This document shows, piece after piece, positions 1-8,249 of a stretch of DNA of 64,000 nucleotides (positions within the stretch are counted from its first letter, which is position 1; the number at the start of each line of letters is the position of its first letter). Where the stretch lies: positions 248,001-312,000 of the forward strand of contig NZ_JBHUGS010000001.1 of assembly GCF_042682045.1 (NCBI RefSeq), in the 5' to 3' direction. This DNA is from Sphingomonas_R arantia (lineage in GTDB: Bacteria > Pseudomonadota > Alphaproteobacteria > Sphingomonadales > Sphingomonadaceae). A program made the position numbers and the translations under genes. A model generated the notes under the pieces. The model was not told where the DNA came from, did no database searches, and worked only from the letters and a program-made list of their open reading frames with translations.

Positions 1-251
1 AGCACGTCGATGCGGCCGAAGCGGTCCTCCGCGGCGGCGACTGCAGCGGTGACCTCGTTGCCGATCGTGACGTCGAGCGACAGGCCGAGTGCGCGGTCCG
101 GATCGATCGCGACGATATCGGCGACGCGGTCCGCATCGCGCGCGGTGGCGACGACGCGCCAGCCCTTGGCCAGCACCGCCTCCGCCAGCGCGCGGCCGAA
201 CCCGGTGGAACAGCCGGAAATGAACCAGACGGGGGTTTCTGCTGCGGTCAT
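1..251 (-). CDS. SDR-family NAD(P)-dependent oxidoreductase, N-terminal part
   Basis: Only the first 83 residues lie in the window; the gene runs off the left edge. The protein opens with the Rossmann nucleotide-binding motif of short-chain dehydrogenases (SGCSTGFGRAL, residues 12-22, the TGxxxGxG variant with Gly13, Gly17 and Gly19), and an LDV segment follows the acidic loop, as expected for the adenine-binding Asp of the family. The start is the ATG whose complement ends at base 251. The catalytic Ser, Tyr and Lys are outside the window, so the substrate cannot be inferred. The DCC-family gene downstream is on the same strand, but in the order of transcription it lies upstream, about 28 bases away, so the two may be co-transcribed. 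Confidence 0.85.
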   Translation of the reverse strand, partial: MTAAETPVWFISGCSTGFGRALAEAVLAKGWRVVATARDADRVADIVAIDPDRALGLSLDVTIGNEVTAAVAAAEDRFGRIDV

Positions 252-279
252 GGGGTGTTCCGATCTTGAAGAGGAGAGG

Positions 280-633
280 TCAGCCGCGACGGCGGGCGAG
301 CGCCTGCAACCTGGGGCGAACGCGCAGGAAGCGGATGTAGCCGCGTTCGAGCAGCGCCAGGACGCGCGGGTTGCGTGCGGCCAGACCGAGCGGGCGGAGC
401 AGCGGGATGGCGCGCCACATCGCGGCGAAGGCGGCGGCACCGGACAGCAGGACGCCGTCCTCCCGCGCATGGAAGCGCGCGAGCAACGCGCCGCGATCGA
501 TGGGGCAGGACGTGTCGCCGGACGTCGCATCGACGAAATCGATCGCGCGAGCGCGGTCCAGCCGGCGCATCAGCGCGATTTCGCGCAGGCAGAGCGGGCA
601 ACCGCCATCGAACCAGACCGTCAGTGTCGTCAT
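280..633 (-). CDS. DCC-family thiol-disulfide oxidoreductase-like protein (DUF393)
   Basis: This small protein of about 117 residues carries the defining DxxCPxC motif of the DUF393/DCC family near its N-terminus (Asp9, Cys12, Pro13, Cys15). The family resembles thioredoxin-like redox proteins, but the biological role of most members is unknown. Several starts are in frame (bases 738, 642 and 633); 633 is chosen because family members usually begin only a few residues before the motif and because the longest version would overlap the divergent gene at 716. The C-terminus is rich in arginine. It lies directly before the partial SDR gene on the same strand, which suggests a two-gene unit. The redox role is inferred from the cysteine pair alone. 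Confidence 0.8.
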   Translation of the reverse strand: MTTLTVWFDGGCPLCLREIALMRRLDRARAIDFVDATSGDTSCPIDRGALLARFHAREDGVLLSGAAAFAAMWRAIPLLRPLGLAARNPRVLALLERGYIRFLRVRPRLQALARRRG

Positions 634-715
634 GCCCTTCATATGGCGCGCGGGCGCCGCTATGCCAGCGGGGACAGCAGGATAAAGCCCGGGCGCGACC
701 TGGGCGTGAGAGGGC

Positions 716-1651
716 ATGAGCATGCGGGTGGCGATCATCGGGGCCGGAATGGCGGGGCTGTCCTGTGCGGAGCGGCTGGTGGCGGGCGGGCATCAGGTGA
801 CGCTGTTCGACAAGGGGCGCGGGCCGGGCGGGCGGATGGCGACGCGGCGGCTGGACACGCCGCTGGGCCAGGTGACGTGCGATATGGGCGCGCAATATTT
901 CACGGCGCGCGATCCGGATTTCGTTGCGCGCGTGGCGCATTGGGAGGCGACGGGCGTCGTGGCGCGCTGGCCGGCGATGGGAGACGATGCGTGGGTCGGG
1001 ACGCCGGCGATGAACGCGCCGCTGCGTGCGATGGCGGATGCGGGCGACGTGCGCTGGGGCACGCGGATCGATGCGATCGTGCGCGGGGCTGATGGCTGGT
1101 CGTTGCAGGCGGGCGACGCGGTGCATGGCGGGTTTGAGGCCGTCGTGGTCGCGGTGCCGGCGGAGCAGGTTCCGGCGCTGGTCGAGGCATGGGTGCCGGC
1201 CTTTGCGGCGCAGGCGCGGGCGACGCCGTCGCTGCCGTGCTGGACGGTGCTGGCGGTGTTCGATGCGTTGCTGCCGATCGGTGACGCGCCGGTGCGGCGG
1301 GCGGGGATCATTGATTTTGCCGCGCGCGGTGGGTCGAAGCCGGGGCGGGGTGGTGTCGAGGCCTGGACGGTTCATGCGACGGCGGACTGGTCGGCGGCGC
1401 ATCTGGAGGATGATGCGGGGGAGGTGCAGGCTGCGGTGTTGGCGGCGCTTGGAGAGGTGGCGGGGGTAATGTTGCCGGCGCCGGTGGTGGCGACGGCGCA
1501 TCGCTGGCGGTTTGCGCGGTCGGGGGCCGTGGGGTGCGAGGCGTTGTGGGATCGTGCGACCGGGATCGGGGTGTGTGGGGATTGGTTGAGTGGGCCTCGG
1601 GTTGAGGGGGCCTGGGTTTCGGGGCGGCGGTTGGCTGAGGTTTTGGGGTGA
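716..1651 (+). CDS. Renalase-like FAD/NAD(P)-dependent oxidoreductase
   Basis: This 311-residue protein starts with a typical FAD dinucleotide-binding motif (GAGMAG, residues 9-14), followed by the GRGPGGRMATRR stretch found in the renalase/COG3380 group of amine-oxidase-like flavoproteins. Renalases oxidise abnormal isomers of NAD(P)H in the cases studied; bacterial members of this group are mostly uncharacterised. The start at 716 is one of two neighbouring ATGs (716 and 722). It is divergent from the DCC-family gene and ends just before a palindromic repeat that may act as a transcription end. The fold assignment is firm; the precise substrate is not known. Confidence 0.8.
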   Translation: MSMRVAIIGAGMAGLSCAERLVAGGHQVTLFDKGRGPGGRMATRRLDTPLGQVTCDMGAQYFTARDPDFVARVAHWEATGVVARWPAMGDDAWVGTPAMNAPLRAMADAGDVRWGTRIDAIVRGADGWSLQAGDAVHGGFEAVVVAVPAEQVPALVEAWVPAFAAQARATPSLPCWTVLAVFDALLPIGDAPVRRAGIIDFAARGGSKPGRGGVEAWTVHATADWSAAHLEDDAGEVQAAVLAALGEVAGVMLPAPVVATAHRWRFARSGAVGCEALWDRATGIGVCGDWLSGPRVEGAWVSGRRLAEVLG

Positions 1652-1659
1652 TGCGTGGT

Positions 1660-1726
1660 GTTCCCCGGCGGAGGCCGGGGTCTAGACGCCAGCGTTTCGC
1701 CTAGGCCCCGGCCTTCGCCGGGGAAC
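1660..1726. repeat. Palindromic intergenic repeat, family A (copy 1)
   Basis: The element has GC-rich inverted arms, GTTCCCCGGCGGAGGCCGGG at the left and its near complement at the right ending CCGGGGAAC, with CTAG tetranucleotides just inside both arms. Two more copies with the same layout occur at 35236-35302 and 61473-61538. It follows the renalase-like gene by nine bases and can fold into a long hairpin that may stop transcription. Confidence 0.85.
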
Positions 1727-1754
1727 ATCATCGCTCACCAGGCGATCCTACGTC

Positions 1755-1840
1755 GTACCCCCGCGGAGGCGGGGATCCAGCTTCTTCTTCTACGCTGTCG
1801 TCTTAGGGTTCGAGCTGGACCCCCGCGTCCGCGGGGGTCC
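1755..1840. repeat. Palindromic repeat, family B (copy 1)
   Basis: The left arm reads ACCCCCGCGGAGGCGGGGAT and the right arm CTGGACCCCCGCGTCCGCGG, separated by about 40 bases. A second copy with the same arms is at 40673-40763. The right half overlaps the 3' end of the metallophosphoesterase gene at 1803-2342 and encodes its last residues and stop codon. Confidence 0.85.
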
Positions 1841-2342
1841 GGGTGGGGCGTGAGGGGCGGTTCGCGCGGATCTCTGCCAGCGTTACCGGGCGGAACCCCT
1901 GTGCATCGACCCCGACGTCATATTGGCGCGGCAGGGGTTTGAGTTTGCCGTGGCTGTGGCCGTGGAGGTTGAGCGTCCCGCGGTGTTGGCCGTTCCAACT
2001 GCGGAACGGGTAGTGGCAGGCGACGATCGCAGTGCCGTCGATGTCGAGTTCGATGTAGTCGCGCACGGACTCCCAGCCGGCGACGTCGGCGATGGCCGGG
2101 GCGTCGTTGTTGCCGCGGAGCAGGTGCTTGCGGCCGTTGAGCCGGGCGAGGAGTGGGGCGACATCCGAGAGCCGGCGGGCGACGTCGCCGAGGTGCCAGA
2201 CCTCGTCGTCCGGGCCGACCGCGGCGTTCCAGGCGGCGATCAGCGCGGCGTCCATGTCCGCCACGCCCGAAAACGGGCGGCGGTGGATATTGAGCGTGCG
2301 GTGGTCGCCGAAATGGGTATCGGCGGTGAAGAAGATCGCCAT
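1803..2342 (-). CDS. Metallophosphoesterase (calcineurin-like)
   Basis: This 179-residue protein has the full set of calcineurin-like phosphoesterase motifs: DTH (Asp8, His10), HLGD (Gly52-Asp53), GNND (77-80), the metal ligand His110 and GHSHG (128-132). These ligands build a two-metal site for phosphoester hydrolysis; the substrate is unknown. The first motif begins at residue 8, which supports the start at 2342 over much longer upstream alternatives. Oddly, residues 168-179 (RTPADAGVQLEP) and the stop codon are encoded by a family B palindromic repeat, so the native C-terminus was probably replaced or extended by it. It is divergent from the cell-wall hydrolase gene. Confidence 0.85.
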   Translation of the reverse strand: MAIFFTADTHFGDHRTLNIHRRPFSGVADMDAALIAAWNAAVGPDDEVWHLGDVARRLSDVAPLLARLNGRKHLLRGNNDAPAIADVAGWESVRDYIELDIDGTAIVACHYPFRSWNGQHRGTLNLHGHSHGKLKPLPRQYDVGVDAQGFRPVTLAEIRANRPSRPTRTPADAGVQLEP

Positions 2343-2429
2343 GAGCGGAGAGCGTTTCGCGACGGCTGCCGTTCCGTCGCGTGACGGCGACGGCACGAAC
2401 CGGGCGGCGGGACGTTGCCGCCGCGACTG

Positions 2430-3737
2430 ATGAGGAAACGACCAAGCGTGCCACTGCCGAAGACCCTGCCGAAAATCCACCTGACCGACGAGCAGCGCCG
2501 CCGTGCGATTTTCGCGGCGTGCGTGGTCGCGCTGCTGGCGCTGGCGATCCTGATGGGGATCGGGGTGGGCACCGGCGGGCCGGGGCCACGGGTGACGTCG
2601 CGCGCGGCGGGCGGGCAGGCGGGTCTGCGGGCGGGCGACGGGCGTGCGACGGTGGTGGTGCCGCCGATTCCGAAGCCGGCGGTCGAGCCGCTGGAGCTGA
2701 TCCAGCTGACCCCCGACCGCGCGCGGCTGATCAACTCGATGGTGCCGTTCGTGCCCGGCCCGGTGCGACCCGCGCCGCCGTTCAAGTTCGCGGGCAGCCC
2801 GGTGGACCGGATCGCGGCCACCGCTTGCCTGGCGACCGCGGTCTATTACGAGGCGGGCGACGATCCGGTGGGGCAGCGATCGGTGGCGCAGGTGGTGCTC
2901 AATCGCGTGCTCCACCCGGCCTATCCCAAGACGGTGTGCGGCGTGGTGTTCCAGGGCAGCGAGCGGCATACGGGTTGCCAGTTCAGCTTCACCTGCGACG
3001 GGTCGATGGCGGCGCGGCGGCCGTCCGACGTGGCATGGAAGCGCGCCGAGGACGTGGCGGCGAAGGCACTGGCCGGGGATGTCGACAAGTCCGTGGGCTA
3101 TGCGACCCATTATCATACCGACTGGGTCGTGCCGTACTGGAGCGTGACGCTGGACAAGCTGTCGCGCGTAAAGACGCATCTGTTCTTCCGCTGGCGCGGC
3201 TATTGGGGGACGCCGCAGGCGTTCCACGGGCGTTATGCCGGGGGCGAGGCGGTCGATCCGCGCGTGCCGGGTGCGGCCGCACTGGCGACCGCGGCGGGCG
3301 TGCCGGTGTTGCCGACGACAACCGACGGACTGACCACGTTCGGCGTGCCGGCGATGCCGTCGGACGAGACGGTCTATCTGGAAAAGCGCCCGACCGTGAC
3401 GTTGCCCGGCGTGTCGACTGCGGCGTTGAAGGGGCATGTACTGCGGCTCGGGACGCCGGGCGGCACGGACTATGCGCTGGAGCTTTCGCCCGGTGCGCCG
3501 GCGGACGGCTATCCCGCGGTGGCGCAGGCGGTGTGTCGCGACCTGCCAGCGTGCACGGTGGGCGGGTGGCTCGATCCGGACCGTGTGGCGGACTCGGTGC
3601 CGTTCAAGCTGTCCGCGTTGCGCACCGCGACGTTCCTGTTCCACCGTCGGCCGGGGGAGCCGGCGGGACGCAGCCACTGGAACTGCCGCCAGGTGCCGCG
3701 CGCGGACAAGACGCAGTGCCTGCCGGGGACGGAATGA
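2430..3737 (+). CDS. SleB-like cell wall hydrolase, membrane-anchored
   Basis: The protein (435 residues from the ATG at 2430) has one N-terminal membrane segment (about residues 26-45), a proline-rich linker and a hydrolase domain of the SleB/Hydrolase_2 type at about residues 120-250. The domain shows the AVYYEAGDD motif with the likely catalytic glutamate (Glu141) and paired cysteines. SleB-type enzymes cut peptidoglycan, here presumably on the periplasmic side. The last part (about 290-435) has no feature I recognise. Its stop overlaps the ATG of the ATP-grasp gene (ATGA), so it heads a translationally coupled run of genes. An in-frame TTG at 2415 is a less likely start. Confidence 0.85.
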   Translation: MRKRPSVPLPKTLPKIHLTDEQRRRAIFAACVVALLALAILMGIGVGTGGPGPRVTSRAAGGQAGLRAGDGRATVVVPPIPKPAVEPLELIQLTPDRARLINSMVPFVPGPVRPAPPFKFAGSPVDRIAATACLATAVYYEAGDDPVGQRSVAQVVLNRVLHPAYPKTVCGVVFQGSERHTGCQFSFTCDGSMAARRPSDVAWKRAEDVAAKALAGDVDKSVGYATHYHTDWVVPYWSVTLDKLSRVKTHLFFRWRGYWGTPQAFHGRYAGGEAVDPRVPGAAALATAAGVPVLPTTTDGLTTFGVPAMPSDETVYLEKRPTVTLPGVSTAALKGHVLRLGTPGGTDYALELSPGAPADGYPAVAQAVCRDLPACTVGGWLDPDRVADSVPFKLSALRTATFLFHRRPGEPAGRSHWNCRQVPRADKTQCLPGTE

Positions 3738-4738
3738 GCGCGGACGCGCAAACCGCCGGTTCGCGGCGGTCAAGCGAGACTGGCTTTGCCGCGCGGACGG
3801 GCGGCGGCTACAGCGGCCCGATGCCTGATATTACGATCGTTTATGAACATCCCGCCTGGTTCCTGCCGCTGTTCACCGGGCTGGAGGCGCGTGGCATTTC
3901 GTTCGATGCGGTGCATGCCGATGGGCTGGTGTTCGATCCCGCCGACACGCGGCCGCCCGCGCCGGTGGTGTTCAACCGAATTGCGATGTCGAGTTTCCTG
4001 CGCGCGCCGGAGCATCCGATCTTCTTCGCGCAGGCGCTCATGGCGCAATGGCAGGCGGTCGGTGCGCGGGTGGTGAACGGTGCGGACGTGCTGGCGATCG
4101 ATGCGAACAAGGCGCGGCAGCTGGCGCTGATCGCGGGGCTCGGCCTTGCCATTCCGGCGACGCGGGTGGTGCACCGCGCGGCCGATCTGGTCGCGGCGGC
4201 GGCGACGCTGCGCTTTCCGGTGGTGGTGAAGGCCAATATCGGCGGATCGGGCGCGGGGATCGTGCGGTACGACAGCGCGGACGAACTGGCCGCGGCGGTG
4301 GCGGACGGGAACGCGCCGGACAGCATCGACCGCGTGCTGATGGTGCAGGAATATGTGCCCGTCCGGAGCGGCGCGATCACGCGGATCGAGACGCTGGGCG
4401 GCAAATATCTCTATGCGATCGACGTGGACGGCGGCGGCGGGTTCGATTTGTGCCCGGCGGACGTCTGTCTGACCGCGCCGGGCAAGGCGGCGGTGTCGGT
4501 GGTGCAGGCGCATCCCGCGCCCGAACTGATCGCGGCGGCGGAGCGGATCGCGGTGGCCGCCGGGATGGATGTCGGCGGGGTCGAGGTGATGATCGACGAC
4601 CGCGACGGGACGCCGCGGTTTTACGACGTCAACGCGCTGTCCAATTTCGTGGCGGATCCGGTGACGGTGATCGGGTTCGATCCGCACGACCGGCTGATCG
4701 ACTGGCTGGCGGACCGCATCGTGGAGAGCAAGGCGTGA
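3734..4738 (+). CDS. ATP-grasp domain ligase, RimK/glutathione-synthase-like
   Basis: The protein (334 residues from 3734) shows ATP-grasp features: the VVVKANIGGSGAGIVRY nucleotide-binding region, the VQEYVP segment, a conserved acidic GGVEVMID stretch and a C-terminal FYDVNALSNF metal-binding motif, as in RimK and glutathione-synthase-like ligases that join a carboxylate to an amine or thiol with ATP. The ATG at 3734 overlaps the previous stop by four bases; an internal ATG at 3821 (giving 305 residues) lies closer to the start of the conserved domain and is an alternative. Its stop overlaps the GTG of the flavin monooxygenase. Genetic coupling to that enzyme and to a methionine-type transporter suggests a joint role, but its substrate cannot be read from the sequence. 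Confidence 0.8.
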   Translation: MSADAQTAGSRRSSETGFAARTGGGYSGPMPDITIVYEHPAWFLPLFTGLEARGISFDAVHADGLVFDPADTRPPAPVVFNRIAMSSFLRAPEHPIFFAQALMAQWQAVGARVVNGADVLAIDANKARQLALIAGLGLAIPATRVVHRAADLVAAAATLRFPVVVKANIGGSGAGIVRYDSADELAAAVADGNAPDSIDRVLMVQEYVPVRSGAITRIETLGGKYLYAIDVDGGGGFDLCPADVCLTAPGKAAVSVVQAHPAPELIAAAERIAVAAGMDVGGVEVMIDDRDGTPRFYDVNALSNFVADPVTVIGFDPHDRLIDWLADRIVESKA

Positions 4739-5736
4739 GGTACGGGTATTGGATGCCGGTGTTCGGCGGTTGGCTGCGCAATGTCGACGACGAGCGGCCG
4801 GCGAGCTGGGAGTATGCGCGCGACCTGGCGGTGCGGGCCGAGCAGATCGGCTATGACCTGACGCTGATCGCCGAGTTGAACCTGAACGATATCAAGGGCG
4901 TGGACCAGCCGGCGCTCGATGCCTGGTCGACCGCGGCGGCGATCGCGGCGGTGACCAAGACCCAGGAGATCATGGTCGCGGTGCGGCCGAATTTCCACCA
5001 GCCGGCGCTGTTCGCCAAGGCGGCGGCGAATGTCGACCGGATTTCGGGCGGGCGGCTGTCGCTGAACGTCGTGTCGTCCTGGTGGGCGGACGAGGCGAAG
5101 CAATATGGCCTGCAGTTCGACGCGCATGACGACCGTTATGCGCGCACGTCGGAATGGCTGGACGTGGTGAAGGGGTTGTGGACCGAGGAGCGGTTCAGCT
5201 TTGCCGGGCGGTTCTACACCACCGACCAGGCGATCTGTTCGCCGAAGCCCGCCAAGATGCCGACATTGTATGCCGGCGGCGAGAGCGATGCGGCCAAGAC
5301 GATGATCGCCGGCCAGTGCAGCGCCTATGTGATGCACGGCGATCCGGTGGAGGCGGTGGCGCCCAAGATCGTCGACATGAAGCAGCGCGCGAACGGCCGG
5401 CCGATGACCTTCGGCATGGCGGCCTATGCCATCGTGCGCGACAGCGAGGCGGAAGCGCAGCGTGAGCTGGACCGGATCACGACGGTGCGCGACCTGCCCG
5501 CCGGCTACGACAATTTCGACCAGTGGCTGTCGGGGACTCAGCTGGAGCGCGAATTGAAGTTGCGCGAATATGCGGTGTCGAACCGCGGGTTGCGGCCGAA
5601 CCTGGTCGGGACGCCGGAACAGCTGAAGCAGCGGATCGCGGATTATGAGGGCGTGGGGCTCGACCTGCTGCTGCTTCAGATGAGCCCGCAGGCCGAGGAG
5701 ATGGAGCGGTTCGCGGCGCAGGTGATCGGCGGATGA
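4735..5736 (+). CDS. LLM-class flavin-dependent monooxygenase (SsuD/SfnG-like)
   Basis: This 333-residue protein belongs to the bacterial luciferase-like family that includes alkanesulfonate monooxygenase SsuD and dimethylsulfone monooxygenase SfnG. It shows the family's YGYWMPVFGGWLRN start, the VAVRPNFHQPALFAKAAAN strand, the GGRLSLNVVSSWW segment and the LVGTPEQLKQRI C-terminal motif. These enzymes use reduced flavin and oxygen, often to release sulfite from organosulfur compounds. The GTG start overlaps the ATP-grasp stop (GTGA), and its own stop overlaps the metN start (ATGA). No flavin reductase gene is nearby. Placement beside a MetNIQ-type transporter fits a role in scavenging sulfur, which is an inference. 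Confidence 0.85.
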   Translation: MRYGYWMPVFGGWLRNVDDERPASWEYARDLAVRAEQIGYDLTLIAELNLNDIKGVDQPALDAWSTAAAIAAVTKTQEIMVAVRPNFHQPALFAKAAANVDRISGGRLSLNVVSSWWADEAKQYGLQFDAHDDRYARTSEWLDVVKGLWTEERFSFAGRFYTTDQAICSPKPAKMPTLYAGGESDAAKTMIAGQCSAYVMHGDPVEAVAPKIVDMKQRANGRPMTFGMAAYAIVRDSEAEAQRELDRITTVRDLPAGYDNFDQWLSGTQLERELKLREYAVSNRGLRPNLVGTPEQLKQRIADYEGVGLDLLLLQMSPQAEEMERFAAQVIGG

Positions 5737-6707
5737 TCCGTCTCGACGGCGTGACGAAGCGGTTCGCGGGCGGTGCGGTGGCGCTGGACGATGTGACGCT
5801 CGACGTGGCGCGGGGCGAAGTGTTCGGCATCATCGGCCGGTCGGGTGCGGGCAAGTCGACGCTGATCCGGATGTTGAACGGGCTGGAGCGGCCCTCCGCC
5901 GGGCAGGTGCTGGTCGACGGCGCCGACGTCGCGACGCTGGACGATGCGGCGCTGCGCACGTTGCGGCGGCGGGTGGGGATGATCTTCCAGCAGTTCGGGC
6001 TGCTCGGGTCGCGGACGGTGGCGGACAATGTCGCGTTCCCGCTGAAGGTGGCGGGGATGGCGGCGCGCGACCGGGCCGCTCGGGTGGCGGAGTTGCTGGC
6101 ACGGGTCGGTTTGAGCGATCATGGTGCGAAATATCCGGCGCAGCTGTCGGGTGGGCAGAAGCAGCGCGTGGGAATCGCGCGCGCGCTGGCGACCGGGCCG
6201 GACATCCTGCTGTGCGACGAGGCGACGAGTGCGCTCGATCCCGAGACGACGCGCGACGTGCTGGCGCTGATCGCGGACCTGAACCGCGACCTGGGGCTGA
6301 CGATCGTGCTGATCACGCATGAGATGGACGTGGTGCGGCAGGTTTGCGACCGGGTCGCGGTGCTGCATGCCGGGCGCGTGGTGGAGCAGGGTGCGGTGGC
6401 CGATATCTTCCTCGATCCGCAGGCGGCGGAGACGCGCGCCTTGCTGGCCGAGGCGGGCGAGCAGGGTCCGGCGGACTTTGCGGAGTTCGCGGGTCGGGTC
6501 GTGCGCTGGACCTGTCATGGCGACACGATCGGGCAGCCGGTGCTGACGATGGTGGCTCGCGAGACGGGGGCGGACTTCGCGATCCTGGACGGGCGGATCG
6601 GGCGGTTGCGCGACGAGCGTTACGGGCAGCTGACGCTGGGCCTGTCGGGTGGCGACACGGATGCGGCGATCGCGGCGCTCGGCCGGTACGGGCGGGTCAG
6701 CGCATGA
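5733..6707 (+). CDS. metN: Methionine-type ABC transporter ATP-binding protein MetN
   Basis: The 324-residue ATPase has Walker A (GRSGAGKST, residues 35-43), a Q-loop (IFQQFG), the ABC signature (LSGGQKQR, 138-145) and Walker B (ILLCDE, 158-163). A C-terminal domain of about 75 residues matches the position of the NIL domain, which in MetN binds methionine and inhibits transport. It energises import of methionine or a related compound through MetI. The start overlaps the monooxygenase stop and its stop overlaps the metI ATG, both by four bases, so translation is probably coupled. Substrates other than L-methionine (D-methionine, sulfoxides, peptides) are possible for this family. Confidence 0.9.
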   Translation: MIRLDGVTKRFAGGAVALDDVTLDVARGEVFGIIGRSGAGKSTLIRMLNGLERPSAGQVLVDGADVATLDDAALRTLRRRVGMIFQQFGLLGSRTVADNVAFPLKVAGMAARDRAARVAELLARVGLSDHGAKYPAQLSGGQKQRVGIARALATGPDILLCDEATSALDPETTRDVLALIADLNRDLGLTIVLITHEMDVVRQVCDRVAVLHAGRVVEQGAVADIFLDPQAAETRALLAEAGEQGPADFAEFAGRVVRWTCHGDTIGQPVLTMVARETGADFAILDGRIGRLRDERYGQLTLGLSGGDTDAAIAALGRYGRVSA

Positions 6708-7369
6708 GCGGCTGGTTTGCGGATATCGTGTGGGCGGACATCGCGCAGGCGTGCCTCGATACGCTGGCGATGCTCGGCGGGTCGCTGGTGCTGACGATCC
6801 TGTTCGGGTTGCCGCTGGGGATCGCGCTGTTCCTGACGTCGCCGGGGCAGGTTTGGGCGAACCGGTTGGGCAACGGCGTGCTGGCGTTGATGGTCAACCT
6901 GCTGCGGTCGGTGCCGTTCATCATCCTGCTGATCGTGATGATCCCGGCGACGGTGCTGCTGGTCGGGACCTCGCTGGGCGTCGCGGGGGCGATCCCGCCG
7001 CTGGTGGTGGGGGCGGCGCCGTTCTTCGCACGGCTGGTGGAGACCGCGCTGCGCGGCGTCGATCGCAACACGGTGGAGGCGGTGCAGGCGATGGGCGCCA
7101 CAACGCGCGACCTGGTGTGGCGCGCGCTGTTGCCCGAGGCGATGCCGGGGATCGTGGCGGCGGCGACGGTGACCGCGGTGGCGCTGGTGTCGTTCACCGC
7201 GATGGCGGGCGTGGTCGGCGCGGGGGGCCTCGGCGACCTGGCGATCCGGTTCGGGTATCAGCGGTTCCAGACCGACGTGATGGTGGTGACGGTGGCGCTG
7301 TTGCTGCTGCTGGTGCAGGGGATCCAGATGCTGGGCGACTGGCTGGTGCGGCGGCTGGTGCGGAGGTAG
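6704..7369 (+). CDS. metI: Methionine-type ABC transporter permease MetI
   Basis: This 221-residue membrane protein has about five hydrophobic segments and the EAA loop that docks the ATPase (AMGATTRDLVWRALLPEA, about residues 129-146). The length and the order MetN-MetI-MetQ match the D-methionine permease family. It forms the inner-membrane channel of the importer. The ATG overlaps the metN stop (ATGA), and MetQ follows after 45 bases. Nothing in the sequence departs from the family pattern. Confidence 0.9.
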   Translation: MSGWFADIVWADIAQACLDTLAMLGGSLVLTILFGLPLGIALFLTSPGQVWANRLGNGVLALMVNLLRSVPFIILLIVMIPATVLLVGTSLGVAGAIPPLVVGAAPFFARLVETALRGVDRNTVEAVQAMGATTRDLVWRALLPEAMPGIVAAATVTAVALVSFTAMAGVVGAGGLGDLAIRFGYQRFQTDVMVVTVALLLLLVQGIQMLGDWLVRRLVRR

Positions 7370-7414
7370 TTTCCTGCGCCCAACGGGTCTTGAGGCACGG
7401 GTTTGGAGTTGATG

Positions 7415-8221
7415 ATGTTGAGACGGAACCTGCTCGCGGGCCTCGCTGCCCTGACCCTCCTCACCGCATGCGGCGGTGGCGGCGGTAGTGCCGCGGCCGA
7501 TCCGAATGTGCTGGTCGTGGCGGCGACGGCGGTGCCGCATGCCGAGATCCTGGAGCATGTGAAGCCGGTGCTGGCCAAGGAGGGCGTGACGCTGGAGGTG
7601 CGGACGTTCAACGACTACGTCCAGCCCAACGTGCAGGTCGCCGAGGGGCGGATCCTGGTGAATTACTTCCAGACCAAGCCGTATCTCGACGGGTTCAACG
7701 CAGCCCGGGGCACCAAGCTGGTGACGCTGGCGGGGATCCATGTCGAGCCGCTGGGGGCCTATTCGCGCAAGTGGAAGACGCTGGCCGCCTTGCCGAAAGG
7801 CGCGGTGGTCGCGATCCCGAACGACAGCAGCACGACCGGCCGGGCGTTGACGCTGCTGGCCAAGGCGGGGCTGATCCGGTTGAAGAACCCGGCCGATCCG
7901 CTGGCGACGGTCGGCGATATCGTCGATAATCCGCGCGGACTGGTGTTCCGCGAGCTGGAGGCGGCGACCCTGCCGCGCGTGCTGGATCAGGTCGACATGG
8001 CGCTGATCAATACGAACTATGCGCTCGACGCCAAGCTCGACCCGACGCGCGACGCGCTGACGATCGAGGGCAAGGACAGCCCGTACGTCAACTACCTCGT
8101 CGGGCTGGCCCCGGCGGCGCGCGACCCGCGGGTGGTGAAGCTGATCGCCGCGCTGCGCAGCGACGATGTGAAGGCGTTCATCGCGCAAAAGTACAAGGGT
8201 GCCGTGATCCCGGCGTTCTGA
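7415..8221 (+). CDS. metQ: Methionine-type ABC transporter substrate-binding lipoprotein MetQ
   Basis: The protein (268 residues) begins with a lipoprotein signal peptide ending in the lipobox LTAC (residues 16-19), followed by a glycine linker and a NlpA/MetQ-type binding domain (VPHAEILEHVKPVL, NYFQTKPYLDGFN, NDSSTTGRALTLLAKAG). It captures the ligand in the periplasm and hands it to MetI. The ATG at 7415 is chosen because a GGAG motif lies six bases upstream; ATG 7412 and TTG 7403 are in frame but less well placed. It closes the transporter part of the operon and is followed after 28 bases by a FAH-family gene. Confidence 0.88.
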   Translation: MLRRNLLAGLAALTLLTACGGGGGSAAADPNVLVVAATAVPHAEILEHVKPVLAKEGVTLEVRTFNDYVQPNVQVAEGRILVNYFQTKPYLDGFNAARGTKLVTLAGIHVEPLGAYSRKWKTLAALPKGAVVAIPNDSSTTGRALTLLAKAGLIRLKNPADPLATVGDIVDNPRGLVFRELEAATLPRVLDQVDMALINTNYALDAKLDPTRDALTIEGKDSPYVNYLVGLAPAARDPRVVKLIAALRSDDVKAFIAQKYKGAVIPAF

Positions 8222-8249
8222 TCCTCAATCCAGACTGGAGATCCTCCCC

